From: Isosphaeraceae bacterium
GTDB lineage: Bacteria > Planctomycetota > Planctomycetia > Isosphaerales > Isosphaeraceae
Direction of reading: 5' to 3'
DNA: 64,000 nucleotides
NCBI GenBank assembly: GCA_031291845.1
Contig: JARLIH010000390.1
Span: 1-64,000 of the forward strand
A program made the position numbers and the translations under genes. Each line of letters starts with the position of its first letter. The first letter of the stretch is position 1. Shown here piece after piece: positions 43,163-52,198 of the stretch. A model generated the notes under the pieces. That model had not been told where the DNA came from, searched no databases, and saw only the letters and a program-made list of their open reading frames with translations.

Positions 43163-45182
43163 GGGACAATTGCGCTTCCGGCTCGGGACTCAAAGCAAGG
43201 GCGCGGGGCAAACGAACGAAGAACGTGGAGCCTTCTCCCGGCTGGCTCTCGACCCAGATACGGCCGCCATGGGCCTCGACGATCTTGGCACAGATGGACA
43301 GCCCGGCTCCCGTGCCTTCGTACTCCTCGCTCGTGTGCAACCGCCGGAAGAGCTGGAAGATCTTGGCGTGGAACTGCGGGTCGATGCCGATCCCGTTATC
43401 CCGGACGTAAATCGTCGCCCACGCTTCGCTCGCTTCGGGCGCGGCACCCACCTCGACCCGAGGCCCATCACTTCGGTTATACTTCAGCGCATTACTTACG
43501 AGGTTAGAGAACAACTGACCGATCCGGCCCCGGTCGCCCCAGAGCGCTGGCAACGGGCCGGCGACCTGCAGGCAGGCCCCCTTGCACCGCGTCAACTCCG
43601 CAAGGTCGGCCTTCACCACAGCCAGCACCTCTTCCAGGTTAACGACCACGGGATCGCCTGTCACCCGTCCAGCACGCGAGAGCGTCAGCAGCCCATGGAT
43701 CAGCGCACGCATCCGCCGGGACGCGTCGACCAGGTACTGCACGTACTCGCGGCCGGTGTCATCGAGCCGGTCCCCGCAGTCGCGCAATAAGAAATCGGAA
43801 AACGCGATCAAGGTGCGCAACGGCTCCTGAAGGTCGTGCGAGACGACGTATGTGAACTCGTCCATTTCTTTGTTCTTGCGTGACACCTCCTCGATCGTCC
43901 GGGCCAGGCGCTCGTTCTTCTCCTTGAGCTCGGCCTCGAGCCGGTGCCGGGCCGTGATGTCCTGCGCGACGCTCCGCGAGTTCAGCAGCTTACCGTCGCG
44001 ACCCAGCACGGCCGTGCCGGACACCCAGACGTCGATCGTCTCACCCCCCGCCTTGACCCACTGACTCTCCAGCTCGATCGATCCCCTGCGCATGTATTCG
44101 GCGAACCGCTCGGCGAAGTCGGCCCGCCGCTCCGGCGGGAGCAGACGCTCGAACGAACGCCCGATCAGGTCCTCCCGGCGGTAGCCCAACGTGTCGAGCA
44201 GAGTGTCGTTACAGTCGAGGAACTGCCCATGCGCGTCGAGGCTGAAATACATGGCAGGCGCGTTCTGGTAGAGGTCGCGGTAGCGGTCCTTCAAATCCTC
44301 CAGCTCGCGGTTGATCACGCGCAGTTGCCCGTTCAACTGCTCCAGCTCTCGGGTGCGCAACTTGAGCTCGCGCTCCGCACGAAGCTTGGCCGTGACGTCC
44401 GTCAGGTGGCAACGCAGGTGCGAGGCCGCCAGGTCCGTTCCGTAGCGGACGCTCACGTTCATCTCGATCGCCTTGAGCTTCCCGTCCGCCGTCTTCACGC
44501 GCACGATCACGCCGTGCGCCTCCCCTTTGACCAGGGCCTCGCGCAGCTCGTCGCGAGTCCGCTTGAAGTCATCAGGATGCACGATCTCGAGGAACGACTT
44601 TTCGCGCAGCTCCGGCAGATTCCAGCCCAGGAACTCCTGCTCGGCCGGGCTCGAATTGAGCCAGCACAACGTGCGGGGGTCGAGCCGGCTAACCATGTCG
44701 GTCGACACCGTAAACTCATTGGACGAGTTGGGGTCGGCGGCCGTCCCACCCTCGGCCGGGAGCCCGGCCAGCAGCCCGCTCTTAGTCATCAAAGCCGCGG
44801 CGGCGTCCGAGTTCGGATTGGCGAGCGGGATGCCGACTGTCGGCAAACTTTGCCACGACTTCTTGAGCGTTCGCAGGGCCTCATTCAGCTCGCCGAGCTC
44901 GGCCGAGTACACCAGGTCGAGGGGCTGCTTGGGGTCGTCGGCCAGCGCGCCCAGCCGGAGCGCCAGGCGGCGGACGGGCGCGACCCACCGCCGGCGCTCG
45001 TCCCACCAGGCGGCCAGCCATCCCAGCGCGATCAAGGCGGCCGCCACGGCGACGGCGGCTCGCCCGGAGACCGAAGGCGAGCCCAGGGCGCAAGACGCGA
45101 GCACGCCCCACGCCAGGGCCACCAGGGCGGGCGCGATCCACTTCGTCCAGGCTGCCGGCCGGCCGTGCGATCGTTGGTTCAT
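43152..45182 (-). CDS. Membrane histidine kinase with two PAS domains (Cph1-type HK core)
   Basis: A 676-residue protein. Two N-terminal helices (WIAPALVALAWGVLASCAL; AAVAVAAALIALGWLAAWW), a PAS/PAC domain (~170-290), a coiled coil, a second PAS (APAMYFSLDAHGQFLDCND), then HisKA with FTYVVSHDLQEPLRTLIAF and HATPase_c (NALKYNR, DNGIGID, GTGAGLSICAKIVEAHGG). Coupled to the Rcp1-like regulator downstream. No recognisable chromophore-binding GAF domain. Confidence 0.92.
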   Translation of the reverse strand: MNQRSHGRPAAWTKWIAPALVALAWGVLASCALGSPSVSGRAAVAVAAALIALGWLAAWWDERRRWVAPVRRLALRLGALADDPKQPLDLVYSAELGELNEALRTLKKSWQSLPTVGIPLANPNSDAAAALMTKSGLLAGLPAEGGTAADPNSSNEFTVSTDMVSRLDPRTLCWLNSSPAEQEFLGWNLPELREKSFLEIVHPDDFKRTRDELREALVKGEAHGVIVRVKTADGKLKAIEMNVSVRYGTDLAASHLRCHLTDVTAKLRAERELKLRTRELEQLNGQLRVINRELEDLKDRYRDLYQNAPAMYFSLDAHGQFLDCNDTLLDTLGYRREDLIGRSFERLLPPERRADFAERFAEYMRRGSIELESQWVKAGGETIDVWVSGTAVLGRDGKLLNSRSVAQDITARHRLEAELKEKNERLARTIEEVSRKNKEMDEFTYVVSHDLQEPLRTLIAFSDFLLRDCGDRLDDTGREYVQYLVDASRRMRALIHGLLTLSRAGRVTGDPVVVNLEEVLAVVKADLAELTRCKGACLQVAGPLPALWGDRGRIGQLFSNLVSNALKYNRSDGPRVEVGAAPEASEAWATIYVRDNGIGIDPQFHAKIFQLFRRLHTSEEYEGTGAGLSICAKIVEAHGGRIWVESQPGEGSTFFVRLPRALALSPEPEAQLSHAE

Positions 45183-45209
45183 GGAATCGCCTTCACGTCG
45201 AGGCCCACA

Positions 45210-46313
45210 TCACGCTGCGCCGGCCGATACGGGCTCGACGGTCTGGGGGAGCCAGACGGAGAAGCATGCGCCCCCCTCCGGGCTGTTCCGGACGGACAGC
45301 CGCCCCCCCTGCTCCCGAAGGATTTCCGAGGCCATGTACAGCCCGTAGCCCGTTCCCGACTCTTTCGTCGTGAAAAACGGCTCGAAGATGCGCTCCATGA
45401 ACTCCTCCGGCACGCCGGGCCCGTTGTCGGTGATGTCGATCACCGCCCAGTCGCGTCCTTCTGTCTGGGTCCGCCGCGTCTGGACGGCGATCCGGCCCCC
45501 GCCCGGGTGTGCGCTCAGGATCGCTTCGTGCGCATTACCCAGCAGACTGAGCAGGACCTGCATCAACCGGCCGGCGTCCGCGTTGACCTGCACCTGGGGG
45601 CACGTGCCGGCCTCGATCTTGACCTGCCCCGCACGAGGGTCGGTCCCCTTGAGGAACAGGTCGGTCGTCTCTCGGATCAGCGGGTCTAGCTCGAGCGTCC
45701 GTACCTGCGAAGGCCCGCTGCGCACGGTGGCCATCAAGTGCTCGAGCCGCACCTGGAGCAACTGGGCATTGCGCAGGATCGGGTCGACCCACTGATGGTG
45801 TGGGTCCCCCTCGCTGAGCTGCAGGCGCATCAGCTCGGCGCTCCCGCGAATGACCGCGAGCGGCCCCCGGATCTCGTGGACGATCCCGGCCAGCAGGCGA
45901 CCAACCTGCACGAGTTGCTCGTTGAGCAGGGCCATCGTCGCGAGCTGCCGGTACTGGATCAGCCGCCGCACCCGCGCCAGCACGATCTCGGGGGCGGAGT
46001 CCTTCGCCACGTAGTCGTCCGCGCCCGCTTCGAGACCCGCCAGCACGTCGGCATCGTTGTCCCGCACCGTCAGCATCAGGACCGGCAGCCCCGCCAGCTC
46101 CGGCTCCGCGCGCACGAGCCGGCACACCGAATGCCCATCGAGGTCCGGCAGGTTCACGTCCAGGATGAGCGCGTGCGGCCGCAGCGCACGGGCCCGGGCG
46201 AGCGCATCTCGCCCGCGCGAGACCTCCTGAACCGTATAGCCGGCCCGGCTGAGGATTGTCCGGAACAACGCGCGGTCGGACGGGCTGTCGTCGACGATCA
46301 GAACGGTTCCCAT
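45210..46313 (-). CDS. Hybrid response regulator-histidine kinase
   Basis: A 367-residue protein. N-terminal receiver (TVLIVDDSPSDRALF, ALILDVNLPDLDG, VAKDS) is followed by HisKA (LAGIVHEIRGPLAVIRGSAEL) and HATPase_c (GNAHEAIL, DNGPGVPEEFMERIFEPFFTTKESGTGYGLYM is the N/G1/F/G2 set). A receiver-first kinase can be controlled by an upstream kinase, fitting the PAS kinase 28 bases downstream. The ATG at 46313 starts directly at the receiver. Confidence 0.9.
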   Translation of the reverse strand: MGTVLIVDDSPSDRALFRTILSRAGYTVQEVSRGRDALARARALRPHALILDVNLPDLDGHSVCRLVRAEPELAGLPVLMLTVRDNDADVLAGLEAGADDYVAKDSAPEIVLARVRRLIQYRQLATMALLNEQLVQVGRLLAGIVHEIRGPLAVIRGSAELMRLQLSEGDPHHQWVDPILRNAQLLQVRLEHLMATVRSGPSQVRTLELDPLIRETTDLFLKGTDPRAGQVKIEAGTCPQVQVNADAGRLMQVLLSLLGNAHEAILSAHPGGGRIAVQTRRTQTEGRDWAVIDITDNGPGVPEEFMERIFEPFFTTKESGTGYGLYMASEILREQGGRLSVRNSPEGGACFSVWLPQTVEPVSAGAA

Positions 46314-46537
46314 CAGGTGCAACCTCGTTAACCGCGATCTTGAGCCCCAGGCTCGACCCACGCCTCACCTCGGTCCGCGACCGAGCCTCCGGGCCCGATC
46401 CGCGTTCCCCGGGAAGCCTGTTTCCCGACCGTACCTCTCCCATACGAAACCAGACGGAAAATCGCCCGCCATGGAGCGAAAATAAACGCGGGATAACGCG
46501 GAACGGCCCGATCTCATTCCGCCACATTCACTCAACC

Positions 46538-46550
46538 CGTATAATATACG
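46538..46550. promoter_or_regulatory. Palindrome containing a perfect -10 box
   Basis: CGTATAATATACG is a perfect 13-base palindrome with TATAAT at 46540-46545. It lies ~120 bases upstream of nadA and ~225 bases upstream of the divergent kinase gene. No good -35 is visible on the plus strand. It could be a promoter core, an operator, or both. Confidence 0.4.
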
Positions 46551-46670
46551 GTGATTCGCAGGCCGGCGAACACTCCCCCGCGACCGCCATTGCCGGCGGC
46601 GACATTCGCCCGAGAAACGAAATTCGAAATTTAGCCCGGTGAACACTTTCCGGCAAGGAACAAGCACGAC

Positions 46671-47786
46671 ATGGGTGGTGCCGTAGCCAGTCCCGAGCAG
46701 ACCCTCCCCCTTCCCTTCCCTCCCTATCGCGGAGTGCCGGCGGCCGAGCTGGAACAGCGCATCCGCGCCATCAAGGATGAGCTGGGCGACCAGCTCCTGA
46801 TCCTCGGCCACCACTACCAGCAGGACGAGGTGATCCAGTTCGCGGACCTGCGGGGCGACAGCTACAAGTTGAGCCAGCTCGCCGCCCAGCACCAGAACTG
46901 CCGGACCATCGTGTTCTGCGGCGTCCACTTCATGGCCGAAACGGCCGACGTGCTGACCCGCCCCGAGGTGGACGTGATCCTCCCCGACATGGGCGCTGGG
47001 TGCAGCATGGCCGACATGGCCGACCTCGACTCGGTCGAGGCCGCCTGGACCGACCTGGGCGAGCACATCGACACGGCCGACCTGATGCCCGTCACCTACA
47101 TCAACTCCACGGCCGACCTCAAGGCCTTCTGCGGCCGGCACGGGGGCATCGTCTGCACCAGCTCGAACGCCCGGGCCGTACTCGACTGGTCGTTCGCCCA
47201 GCGCCGGCGCGTGCTCTTCTTCCCCGACCAGCACCTCGGGCGCAACACGGCCCGCGCGATGGGGATCCCGCTGAACGAGATGCCCGTCTGGGACCCGCGC
47301 GAACCCCTCGGCGGGAACACCCCCCAGGCCCTGCGCGCCAGCCGCGTCCTGCTCTGGAAGGGGCATTGCTCGGTCCACCAGATGTTCCGCCCGGAGCACG
47401 TCACCCAGTTCCGCCAGCGGTTCCCCGGGATCACCGTCCTGGTCCACCCCGAATGCACGATGTCGGTCGTCGACGCGGCCGACCTCGTCGGCTCGACCGA
47501 GTTCATCCTCAAGACGGTCGAGGACGCCCCCGCCGGGTCGACCTGGGCCGTCGGCACCGAGCTCCACCTGGTCAATCGGCTCGCGGCCGAAAACCCCGAC
47601 AAGTCGATCCACTTCCTCTCCCCGATGGTCTGCATGTGCGCCACGATGTACCGGATCGACCTCCCCCACCTCGCCTGGACCCTCGAGAACCTGGCGCAGG
47701 GGACGCCCGTAAACATCATCAAGGTGCCCGACGAGACGGCCCACTGGGCCCGCGTCGCGCTTCGGCGGATGTTGGAAGTCAAGTGA
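46671..47786 (+). CDS. nadA: Quinolinate synthase NadA
   Basis: A 371-residue cytoplasmic [4Fe-4S] enzyme that condenses iminoaspartate with dihydroxyacetone phosphate to quinolinate in de novo NAD synthesis. ILGHHYQQDEVIQFAD, GVHFMAETADVL and MGAGCSMADM are diagnostic. The cluster ligands are Cys111, Cys233 (KGHCSVH) and a Cys in MVCMCATM near residue 323; HPECT is also conserved. nadB/nadC are not in the window, so the gene stands alone. Confidence 0.97.
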   Translation: MGGAVASPEQTLPLPFPPYRGVPAAELEQRIRAIKDELGDQLLILGHHYQQDEVIQFADLRGDSYKLSQLAAQHQNCRTIVFCGVHFMAETADVLTRPEVDVILPDMGAGCSMADMADLDSVEAAWTDLGEHIDTADLMPVTYINSTADLKAFCGRHGGIVCTSSNARAVLDWSFAQRRRVLFFPDQHLGRNTARAMGIPLNEMPVWDPREPLGGNTPQALRASRVLLWKGHCSVHQMFRPEHVTQFRQRFPGITVLVHPECTMSVVDAADLVGSTEFILKTVEDAPAGSTWAVGTELHLVNRLAAENPDKSIHFLSPMVCMCATMYRIDLPHLAWTLENLAQGTPVNIIKVPDETAHWARVALRRMLEVK

Positions 47787-47836
47787 GCCGACGGCCGCGT
47801 TCGGCTGGGGGACCGGCATGAACCTGGGCTTTTCTT

Positions 47837-47866
47837 CTGGGAGGGCGAGGCTCCGTCCGAGCCGCG
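47837..47866. repeat. Single arm of the dispersed GAGGCTCCG repeat
   Basis: CTGGGAGGGCGAGGCTCCG followed by TCCGAGCCGCG closely matches one arm of the long inverted repeat at 27333-27417 (CTGGGAAGGCGAGGCTCCGG...). Here no second arm is obvious within 100 bases. Located between nadA and the next gene. Confidence 0.55.
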
Positions 47867-47939
47867 CCTCACGGTCGGTCTCCCTGATCGGGCCGCTCCG
47901 CGCAGCAGTCGCGTGTCAAACCCCTCCTCGGGAGCAGCG

Positions 47940-48995
47940 ATGACCGAGAACGGTTCGCGCACGCCTCCGCGTGCTGGCCGCCGCACCTGGTCGCTGGGCC
48001 TTCGTCCCTGGGTCGTCGCGGCCACCTACATCGACGCGGCCTCGGCACTCCTCTGCCTCATCTTGATCCGCTGGGTCGGCGAGGCCTGGTGGGGAGTGAC
48101 CCCCCTCCTCTTCTCGCCCCGCTGGTTGCTCCTCGTCCCCCCCTTGGTCCTGGCCCTGCTCGCGGTCTGGGTGCGGAAGCCCTCTCTCTGCCTCGTGCTG
48201 GGCGCGACGGCCCTCGTGATCGCCGGCCCATTGATGGTGCTCACGGTCCCCCTGGCAAAGCTCCGCGGCCCCCACATCGAAGGCGAGCGATTCCGCGTCT
48301 TGACCTACAACCTGGGAGACCACCCGTTCGATGCGCGCGGCTTGACCGACCTGCTGGAGCGCGAGCGGATCGACCTTGTCTGCTTCCAGGAAGCCCCGCG
48401 CGACGACCCCGCGCTGGAATCGTTTTTCGCGCGCGGCTGGTATCGCGACCGCCTGAAGTTCGTCGCGAGCCGGCACCCGATCGTCCGCGAGATGGAACCC
48501 CTTCCCGAAGACTTCCGCTCGGAGCAGCGTTACGCCGCCAAGCTCCACGGCGCGTTCATCCGCGCGCCCTCCGGCCGCGAGTTCCTGCTCGCCTCGCTCC
48601 ACATGCCGACCCTGCGCCCCGGCCTGAACCGTCTGCTCGCGGGAAACATTCACGGTCTCCAAATCCACATCGACTGGTGGCGGCGCGAGCTCGACCGCGT
48701 CCTGACCTGGCTCGACCGCGCGCACGACACCCCCCTCGTGCTGGCGGGCGACTTCAACATGCCCCCCGACGACTCGACGATGGCGTCCCTCCGCACCGCC
48801 TATCGTTTCGCCTTTGAAGACGCCGGCTGGGGCTACGGCTACACACGCCCGTCCCGGACCCCTTGGTTCCGCATCGACCACATCGCAACCAGCCCCGAGT
48901 GGGACATCGCGCGCTGCCACGTCGGCCCCGACTTCGGCTCCGACCACCTCCCCCTCATCGCCGAAGTCGTCCTGCCCCTCGCGCCCGGACGCTGA
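47940..48995 (+). CDS. Membrane-anchored endonuclease/exonuclease/phosphatase family protein
   Basis: A 351-residue protein with three N-terminal hydrophobic helices (residues ~25-100), then an EEP fold: RVLTYNLGDH, DLVCFQEAPRD (Glu metal ligand), LLASLHMPTL, VLAGDFNMPPDD, RIDHIATS and GSDHLPLIAEV (catalytic Asp-His). It probably hydrolyses a phosphodiester at the outer face of the membrane; the substrate is unknown. GGGAG lies 6 bases before the ATG at 47940. It is the last conventional gene before the cassette array. Confidence 0.88.
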   Translation: MTENGSRTPPRAGRRTWSLGLRPWVVAATYIDAASALLCLILIRWVGEAWWGVTPLLFSPRWLLLVPPLVLALLAVWVRKPSLCLVLGATALVIAGPLMVLTVPLAKLRGPHIEGERFRVLTYNLGDHPFDARGLTDLLERERIDLVCFQEAPRDDPALESFFARGWYRDRLKFVASRHPIVREMEPLPEDFRSEQRYAAKLHGAFIRAPSGREFLLASLHMPTLRPGLNRLLAGNIHGLQIHIDWWRRELDRVLTWLDRAHDTPLVLAGDFNMPPDDSTMASLRTAYRFAFEDAGWGYGYTRPSRTPWFRIDHIATSPEWDIARCHVGPDFGSDHLPLIAEVVLPLAPGR

Positions 48996-49770
48996 AACGA
49001 GTCGGGCTCCGTAAGTTAAAGCCCCCGCCTGATTCCGAGTCTCACCCACCTTTCCGTACGCCCTGCCCGATACCGATCGACGACCCCCGATGACGTCGGA
49101 GCGAAGTCCGCCTTCCGCCGATCGTTTTTCTCGTGGCGTTCTTCGGAATTTCCTGTGTTTTTGTGTTAGCCATAACTCCTTGCCTACGCTCGCATTTTCG
49201 ATTTTCTTGGATTTCTCGTATTGTTTGCACCCTTCCCCGCTCGTCTCTCCCCGACCTGCTCCTTCACCCCCCAGTCGATCGCCCGCGCAGCGCAAACGCC
49301 CCCGCACGTTCGCGGAACGCAGCGCGATGGAGCGTTCACGATCCTCGAACGAATCCCTCGAAGTGCGGAAACTTGCGCCCGCTTTCGCGCCGTCCCCGCT
49401 ACGGCAAGCGCCCGCCAACGCCCGTCCACCAAAAGGTCGAGACGCCGACCAGACCTCCCCGAACCAGGCCTGCAACATCCCCAGCCCCAACGTCGCAATT
49501 CCGCCGACGGCCCAGTGGCCGAACCTCCTGCAACGCGGCCTCCCGATGGACCTCTGTCCTTCGCCCGCCATGAATGAATCGGCCATGAACATTGGACGTG
49601 CAACCGTTCCCCTTCCCTTATATGCTGCACCAAGTGGGTTAATCACCCACCTCGGGGTCGTCGCATCCCGGCTCTCGGGCTAGGGATACAAAAAGTAGGA
49701 GGTGGGTGATTAGTCGCCTCGGGGCTCCCGTCGCCCCGCGGTCGAATCAGACCACCACCGTGCCGAGACT
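48996..49770. other. Intergenic boundary region before the cassette array
   Basis: About 775 bases with no supported gene. Several Arg/Pro-rich frames are open on both strands. AT content rises at 49110-49230. An inverted repeat at 49640-49712 is the only clear structure. No integron integrase and no attI site that I can recognise. Confidence 0.55.
49640..49712. repeat. 14-bp inverted repeat at the array boundary
   Basis: TAATCACCCACCTC (49640-49653) and GAGGTGGGTGATTA (49699-49712) are exact reverse complements with a 45-base spacer. The left arm sits in a smaller palindrome GTGGGTTAATCACCCAC. It is located ~260 bases before the first attC-like site. Confidence 0.75.
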
Positions 49771-49778
49771 CATTCGCC

Positions 49779-49976
49779 GATCTCAAGGATGATCGCGCGG
49801 CATGGCAGAGTCTCGAGATCCTTCACGAGAAGGGGTTGGTCTTCCACGGGTACGGCTACGGTGTAGGCTTCACCCCTCGCAGCAATCTCAGCGAGGCGCC
49901 CGCGTGGCTTGAGGAGCATCGGAGGCTCAGTGAGGACGAGTCGCTCCTGAAAATGTTCGCGGGCCAGGGCGCCTGA
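49779..49976 (+). pseudogene. 5'-truncated gene at the left end of the array
   Basis: The frame reads DLKDDRAAWQSLEILHEKGL, then VFHGYGYGVGFTPRSNL and PAWLEEHRRL, with protein-like composition, and ends with TGA inside the first attC-like core (gccTGAc), as many array genes end. No start codon or ribosome site precedes it, so the 5' part is lost. Family not recognised. Confidence 0.45.
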
Positions 49977-50009
49977 CGCCGAACCGCGCGCTGAGCTTAG
50001 GCGTTACGC
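49971..50009 (+). other. attC site 1 (degenerate, short)
   Basis: GCCTGAC ... GTTACGC, 39 bases; the apical part is missing and CGCTGAGCTTAGGC resembles the right arm of other sites. Confidence 0.55.
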
Positions 50010-50031
50010 GGTGGAGAGGAGGCCGGTCCAG

Positions 50032-50504
50032 ATGCGGTGGGGTTCCCGAGCTACATGCCCCGACTGCCGCCACGTGTGGGAGGGCATCTCGACGAGCTAC
50101 CGATTCGGCCCCCGCTCCACGTTGGCTGATCCAGCCATCGACGACAGTTCGCGGTCGTGGTTCTGTCCGCGGTGCTACTTCCGCCTCTACATACCGGGAT
50201 AGTCGAGCGGAACGTCTGGCGGAAGTGGTACGCGGCTTTCCTGACGGGGCCATATGCCGGCTATCCATTTCTCCGCGTCGTCGCCTCCCGGTTGGACGAA
50301 GCCCTGCCGCGTGGCATAGTCTACAGTCCAATCGCCGTGGAATTGGAGCCCGTTGATTGCGCCGAAAGCCATCAGCCCTTCGAGGAGAGCATGGCCGCTG
50401 TTCCGGATCGATTGGCTTGTCCCCGGTGTCAAGGACGGGGGGCGGTACTCGATACCTTGGATTCACATTGTCAACTGGTCGTCACGAGGCATGGATTCGA
50501 CTAA
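50032..50504 (+). pseudogene. Cassette gene: zinc-ribbon protein with frameshift
   Basis: The first frame (ATG 50032, GGAGG upstream) gives TCPDCRHVWEG and FCPRCYFRLYIPG, a CxxC...CxxC zinc ribbon, and stops at 50202. The overlapping +2 frame then continues (IVERNVWRKWYAAFLTGPY ... ACPRCQGRGAVLDTL ... HGFD) to a TAA inside attC 2. Adding one G to the GGG at 50196-50198 joins the two into one protein of about 157 residues with two CxxC pairs. So it is either a frameshifted gene or a sequence error. Family not recognised. Confidence 0.6.
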
Positions 50505-50529
50505 CTCGCGTTGACCGTCGGCGTTAAGC
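50499..50529 (+). other. attC site 2 (degenerate, very short)
   Basis: GACTAAC ... GTTAAGC, 31 bases; left and right ends of the standard site fused with the middle deleted. Confidence 0.55.
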
Positions 50530-50545
50530 GGCTTCCGGGGGCACT

Positions 50546-50830
50546 GTGCTGCACAACCGCTACCTCCCCAACTGGCTGCATCGGCTGGCGAACAGCGCCG
50601 TCGGTGGCGTCCTGTCGTTGCTGGCCGCAAGCGCGGCTGTGCGAGTCCTCGGCGCGCCGCTCGGGTCGTTCTGGGGTGCATTGCTCGTGGCCTTTCTCTG
50701 CGCGGCGCTCGATCCGATGCAGTTCTCACTCGTTGAGGGCTGCGCCGGCGAAGACGGCTACGATGAACTAACGGACGATAACCCGCAGAAGCGGGGTATC
50801 GAGAACTGGTGCGATGCATTCGATGCCTAA
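50546..50830 (+). CDS. Cassette gene: small membrane protein, unknown
   Basis: 94 residues from a GTG start. Two hydrophobic helices (AVGGVLSLLAASAAVRVLG; FWGALLVAFLCAALDP) and an acidic C-terminus. The TAA is part of the attC 3 core. The start codon is uncertain and there is no strong ribosome site. Function unknown. Confidence 0.6.
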   Translation: MLHNRYLPNWLHRLANSAVGGVLSLLAASAAVRVLGAPLGSFWGALLVAFLCAALDPMQFSLVEGCAGEDGYDELTDDNPQKRGIENWCDAFDA

Positions 50831-50923
50831 CCTCGCGCCGCAGCGGACCCGGCCCGCCGCGGCGGCTTCTGGTACGTTCGGGCTTTCCCTCGGCGAGTCA
50901 GGCCAATGAACTTTTTCGTAGGC
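50825..50923 (+). other. attC site 3 (long, right core damaged)
   Basis: GCCTAAC ... CGTAGGC, 99 bases; one T of GTTAGGC appears lost. Loop type with TTCTGGTACG. Confidence 0.7.
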
Positions 50924-50984
50924 GCCTTGGTATGGACCGTCGCATCCATCGCGCAAATATCATAATTTCACGAGAACGCTGCGT

Positions 50985-51374
50985 ATGACACGAGCCGAGA
51001 TTGCCGGTATCTCACCGTTCTTCATCGTGGAGGACGTCGCAGCCGCACTCTCGTTCTATCGCGAGATGCTCGACTTCGAAGTCACTTTTCAAGAGCCTGC
51101 GGACGACCCGTTTTTCGCAATCGCGTGCCGCGATAGGGCCATGATCATGATCAAGTCGGTGGGGGTAGTGCCGCTTCCTAACTGCAAGCGTCATCCGTGG
51201 GCTCGATGGGATGCGTATGTCTATGTGCCCGATCCCGACGCGTTGGCGGCCGAGTTCGCGACGCGAGGAGTCACCTTCTCGGCGCCGCTCGAGGATACAC
51301 ATGACGGGCAGAGAGGCTTCGAGTTGAAGGACGCTGATGGCTACGTACTGTTTTTCGGTCGTCCACGAACGTAG
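50985..51374 (+). CDS. Cassette gene: VOC/glyoxalase-like protein
   Basis: 129 residues; a single VOC fold. GISPFFIVEDVAAALSFYREMLDF at the start and GFELKDADGYVLFFGRP at the end are typical of the glyoxalase/bleomycin-resistance superfamily. The usual metal His of the first strand is absent (SPFFIV), while a Glu is present in FELKD, so binding rather than catalysis is possible. ATG at 50985. VOC proteins are frequent integron cargo; a specific resistance cannot be claimed. Confidence 0.85.
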   Translation: MTRAEIAGISPFFIVEDVAAALSFYREMLDFEVTFQEPADDPFFAIACRDRAMIMIKSVGVVPLPNCKRHPWARWDAYVYVPDPDALAAEFATRGVTFSAPLEDTHDGQRGFELKDADGYVLFFGRPRT

Positions 51375-51450
51375 GTGGCGCTGTAGGCCCGCGGATTTCC
51401 GCGCTCCGAGCGTCTTGACGCCCTTCTTGAAGGTTAAGGTCCCTCGGGGC

Positions 51451-51509
51451 GCCTAACCTGGCGTCGCAGCGGACTCGCTTCGCTCGCCGCTGAACTTCAT
51501 TCGTTAGGC
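51451..51509 (+). other. attC site 4 (short class)
   Basis: GCCTAAC ... GTTAGGC, 59 bases, with GCAGCGGACTCGC pairing with GCCGCTGA. Confidence 0.9.
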
Positions 51510-51636
51510 CGGCGTCGCCTCAATCCGGTTCGTCCTCGTTGCAGCGCTCCTGGCCCTGCTGTAGGCTCGGTATTGTTCACCGCGCATGCACCGCGTTGTG
51601 GCGTCCGTCTGTAGTTCGCGTCGTCGGTGTCGCCGA
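51510..51636 (+). other. ORF-less cassette, 127 bp
   Basis: Between two complete attC sites; no ORF above 40 codons with a start. Same length and similar ends (…CCGAGCCTAAC) as the cassette at 52254. It may specify a non-coding RNA, be a regulatory cassette or be a remnant. Confidence 0.7.
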
Positions 51637-51735
51637 GCCTAACCTTGCGTTGCAGCGGACGCGGCCACGCGGGCACGATATGCTGGATTGATCGTCCCTG
51701 GCGTGTGTCCGGTCCGCTGAACTTTCCCGTTAGCC
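51637..51735 (+). other. attC site 5 (long class)
   Basis: GCCTAAC ... GTTAGCC, 99 bases; apical stem GGCCACGCG with GCGTGTGTCCGG. Confidence 0.9.
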
Positions 51736-51748
51736 GGCTGAGGGTGCG

Positions 51749-52198
51749 GTGAAGACGACGCGGCCGATCCGTAACTGCCCTCCCGTGTTCCGGTTCGTCT
51801 GTCCGAAGCGATGGGAGGCGCTGACGCCGACCGAGGAGAGGGGTGTCCGGCATTGCGGGCAATGCGATCAACGGGCGTATCTCTGCGCGACCGACGAAGA
51901 GACGGTCACCCACGCCCGCGCCGGGCACTGCATCGCGAGAGAGATGCCCGACGCCTTCGAGTTGCCGCGCGTATACGTCGGCCAGCCGGCCGGGCTACCG
52001 CCGGTTACCCCGCAGCAGGAGGAGGCCCGCCGGGCCATGCTCCGTGAGCGGGGCGTGGACGACGCGATCAAGAACGCGCAGCGTTCGTCCCGGTGTTGCG
52101 CTCGCTGTAAGTATCCGGCGCCGGACTGGCGTGTCGAGTGCCGGGTGTGCGGCTTCGAGATGGGTCGGGCTGCGGCGGCCGGCGGACAAGACGGCTAA
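51749..52198 (+). CDS. Cassette gene: cysteine-rich zinc-binding protein
   Basis: 149 residues from GTG 51749. VCPKRWEALTPTEERGVRHCGQCDQ followed by YLCATDEE is a recurring Zn-binding module (C-x-K-x-W ... R-x-C-x-x-C ... Y-x-C) in bacterial proteins of unknown function; a C-terminal ribbon CCARCKYPAP...CRVCGFEMG adds two CxxC pairs. The TAA is inside attC 6. The role is unknown; zinc binding is inferred from the Cys spacing. Confidence 0.75.
   Translation: MKTTRPIRNCPPVFRFVCPKRWEALTPTEERGVRHCGQCDQRAYLCATDEETVTHARAGHCIAREMPDAFELPRVYVGQPAGLPPVTPQQEEARRAMLRERGVDDAIKNAQRSSRCCARCKYPAPDWRVECRVCGFEMGRAAAAGGQDG

Noticed and set aside
49090-49683. Open frames of 118-197 codons before the array
   Set aside because: Arg/Pro/Ser-rich in several overlapping frames on both strands; no start context or family; treated as intergenic.
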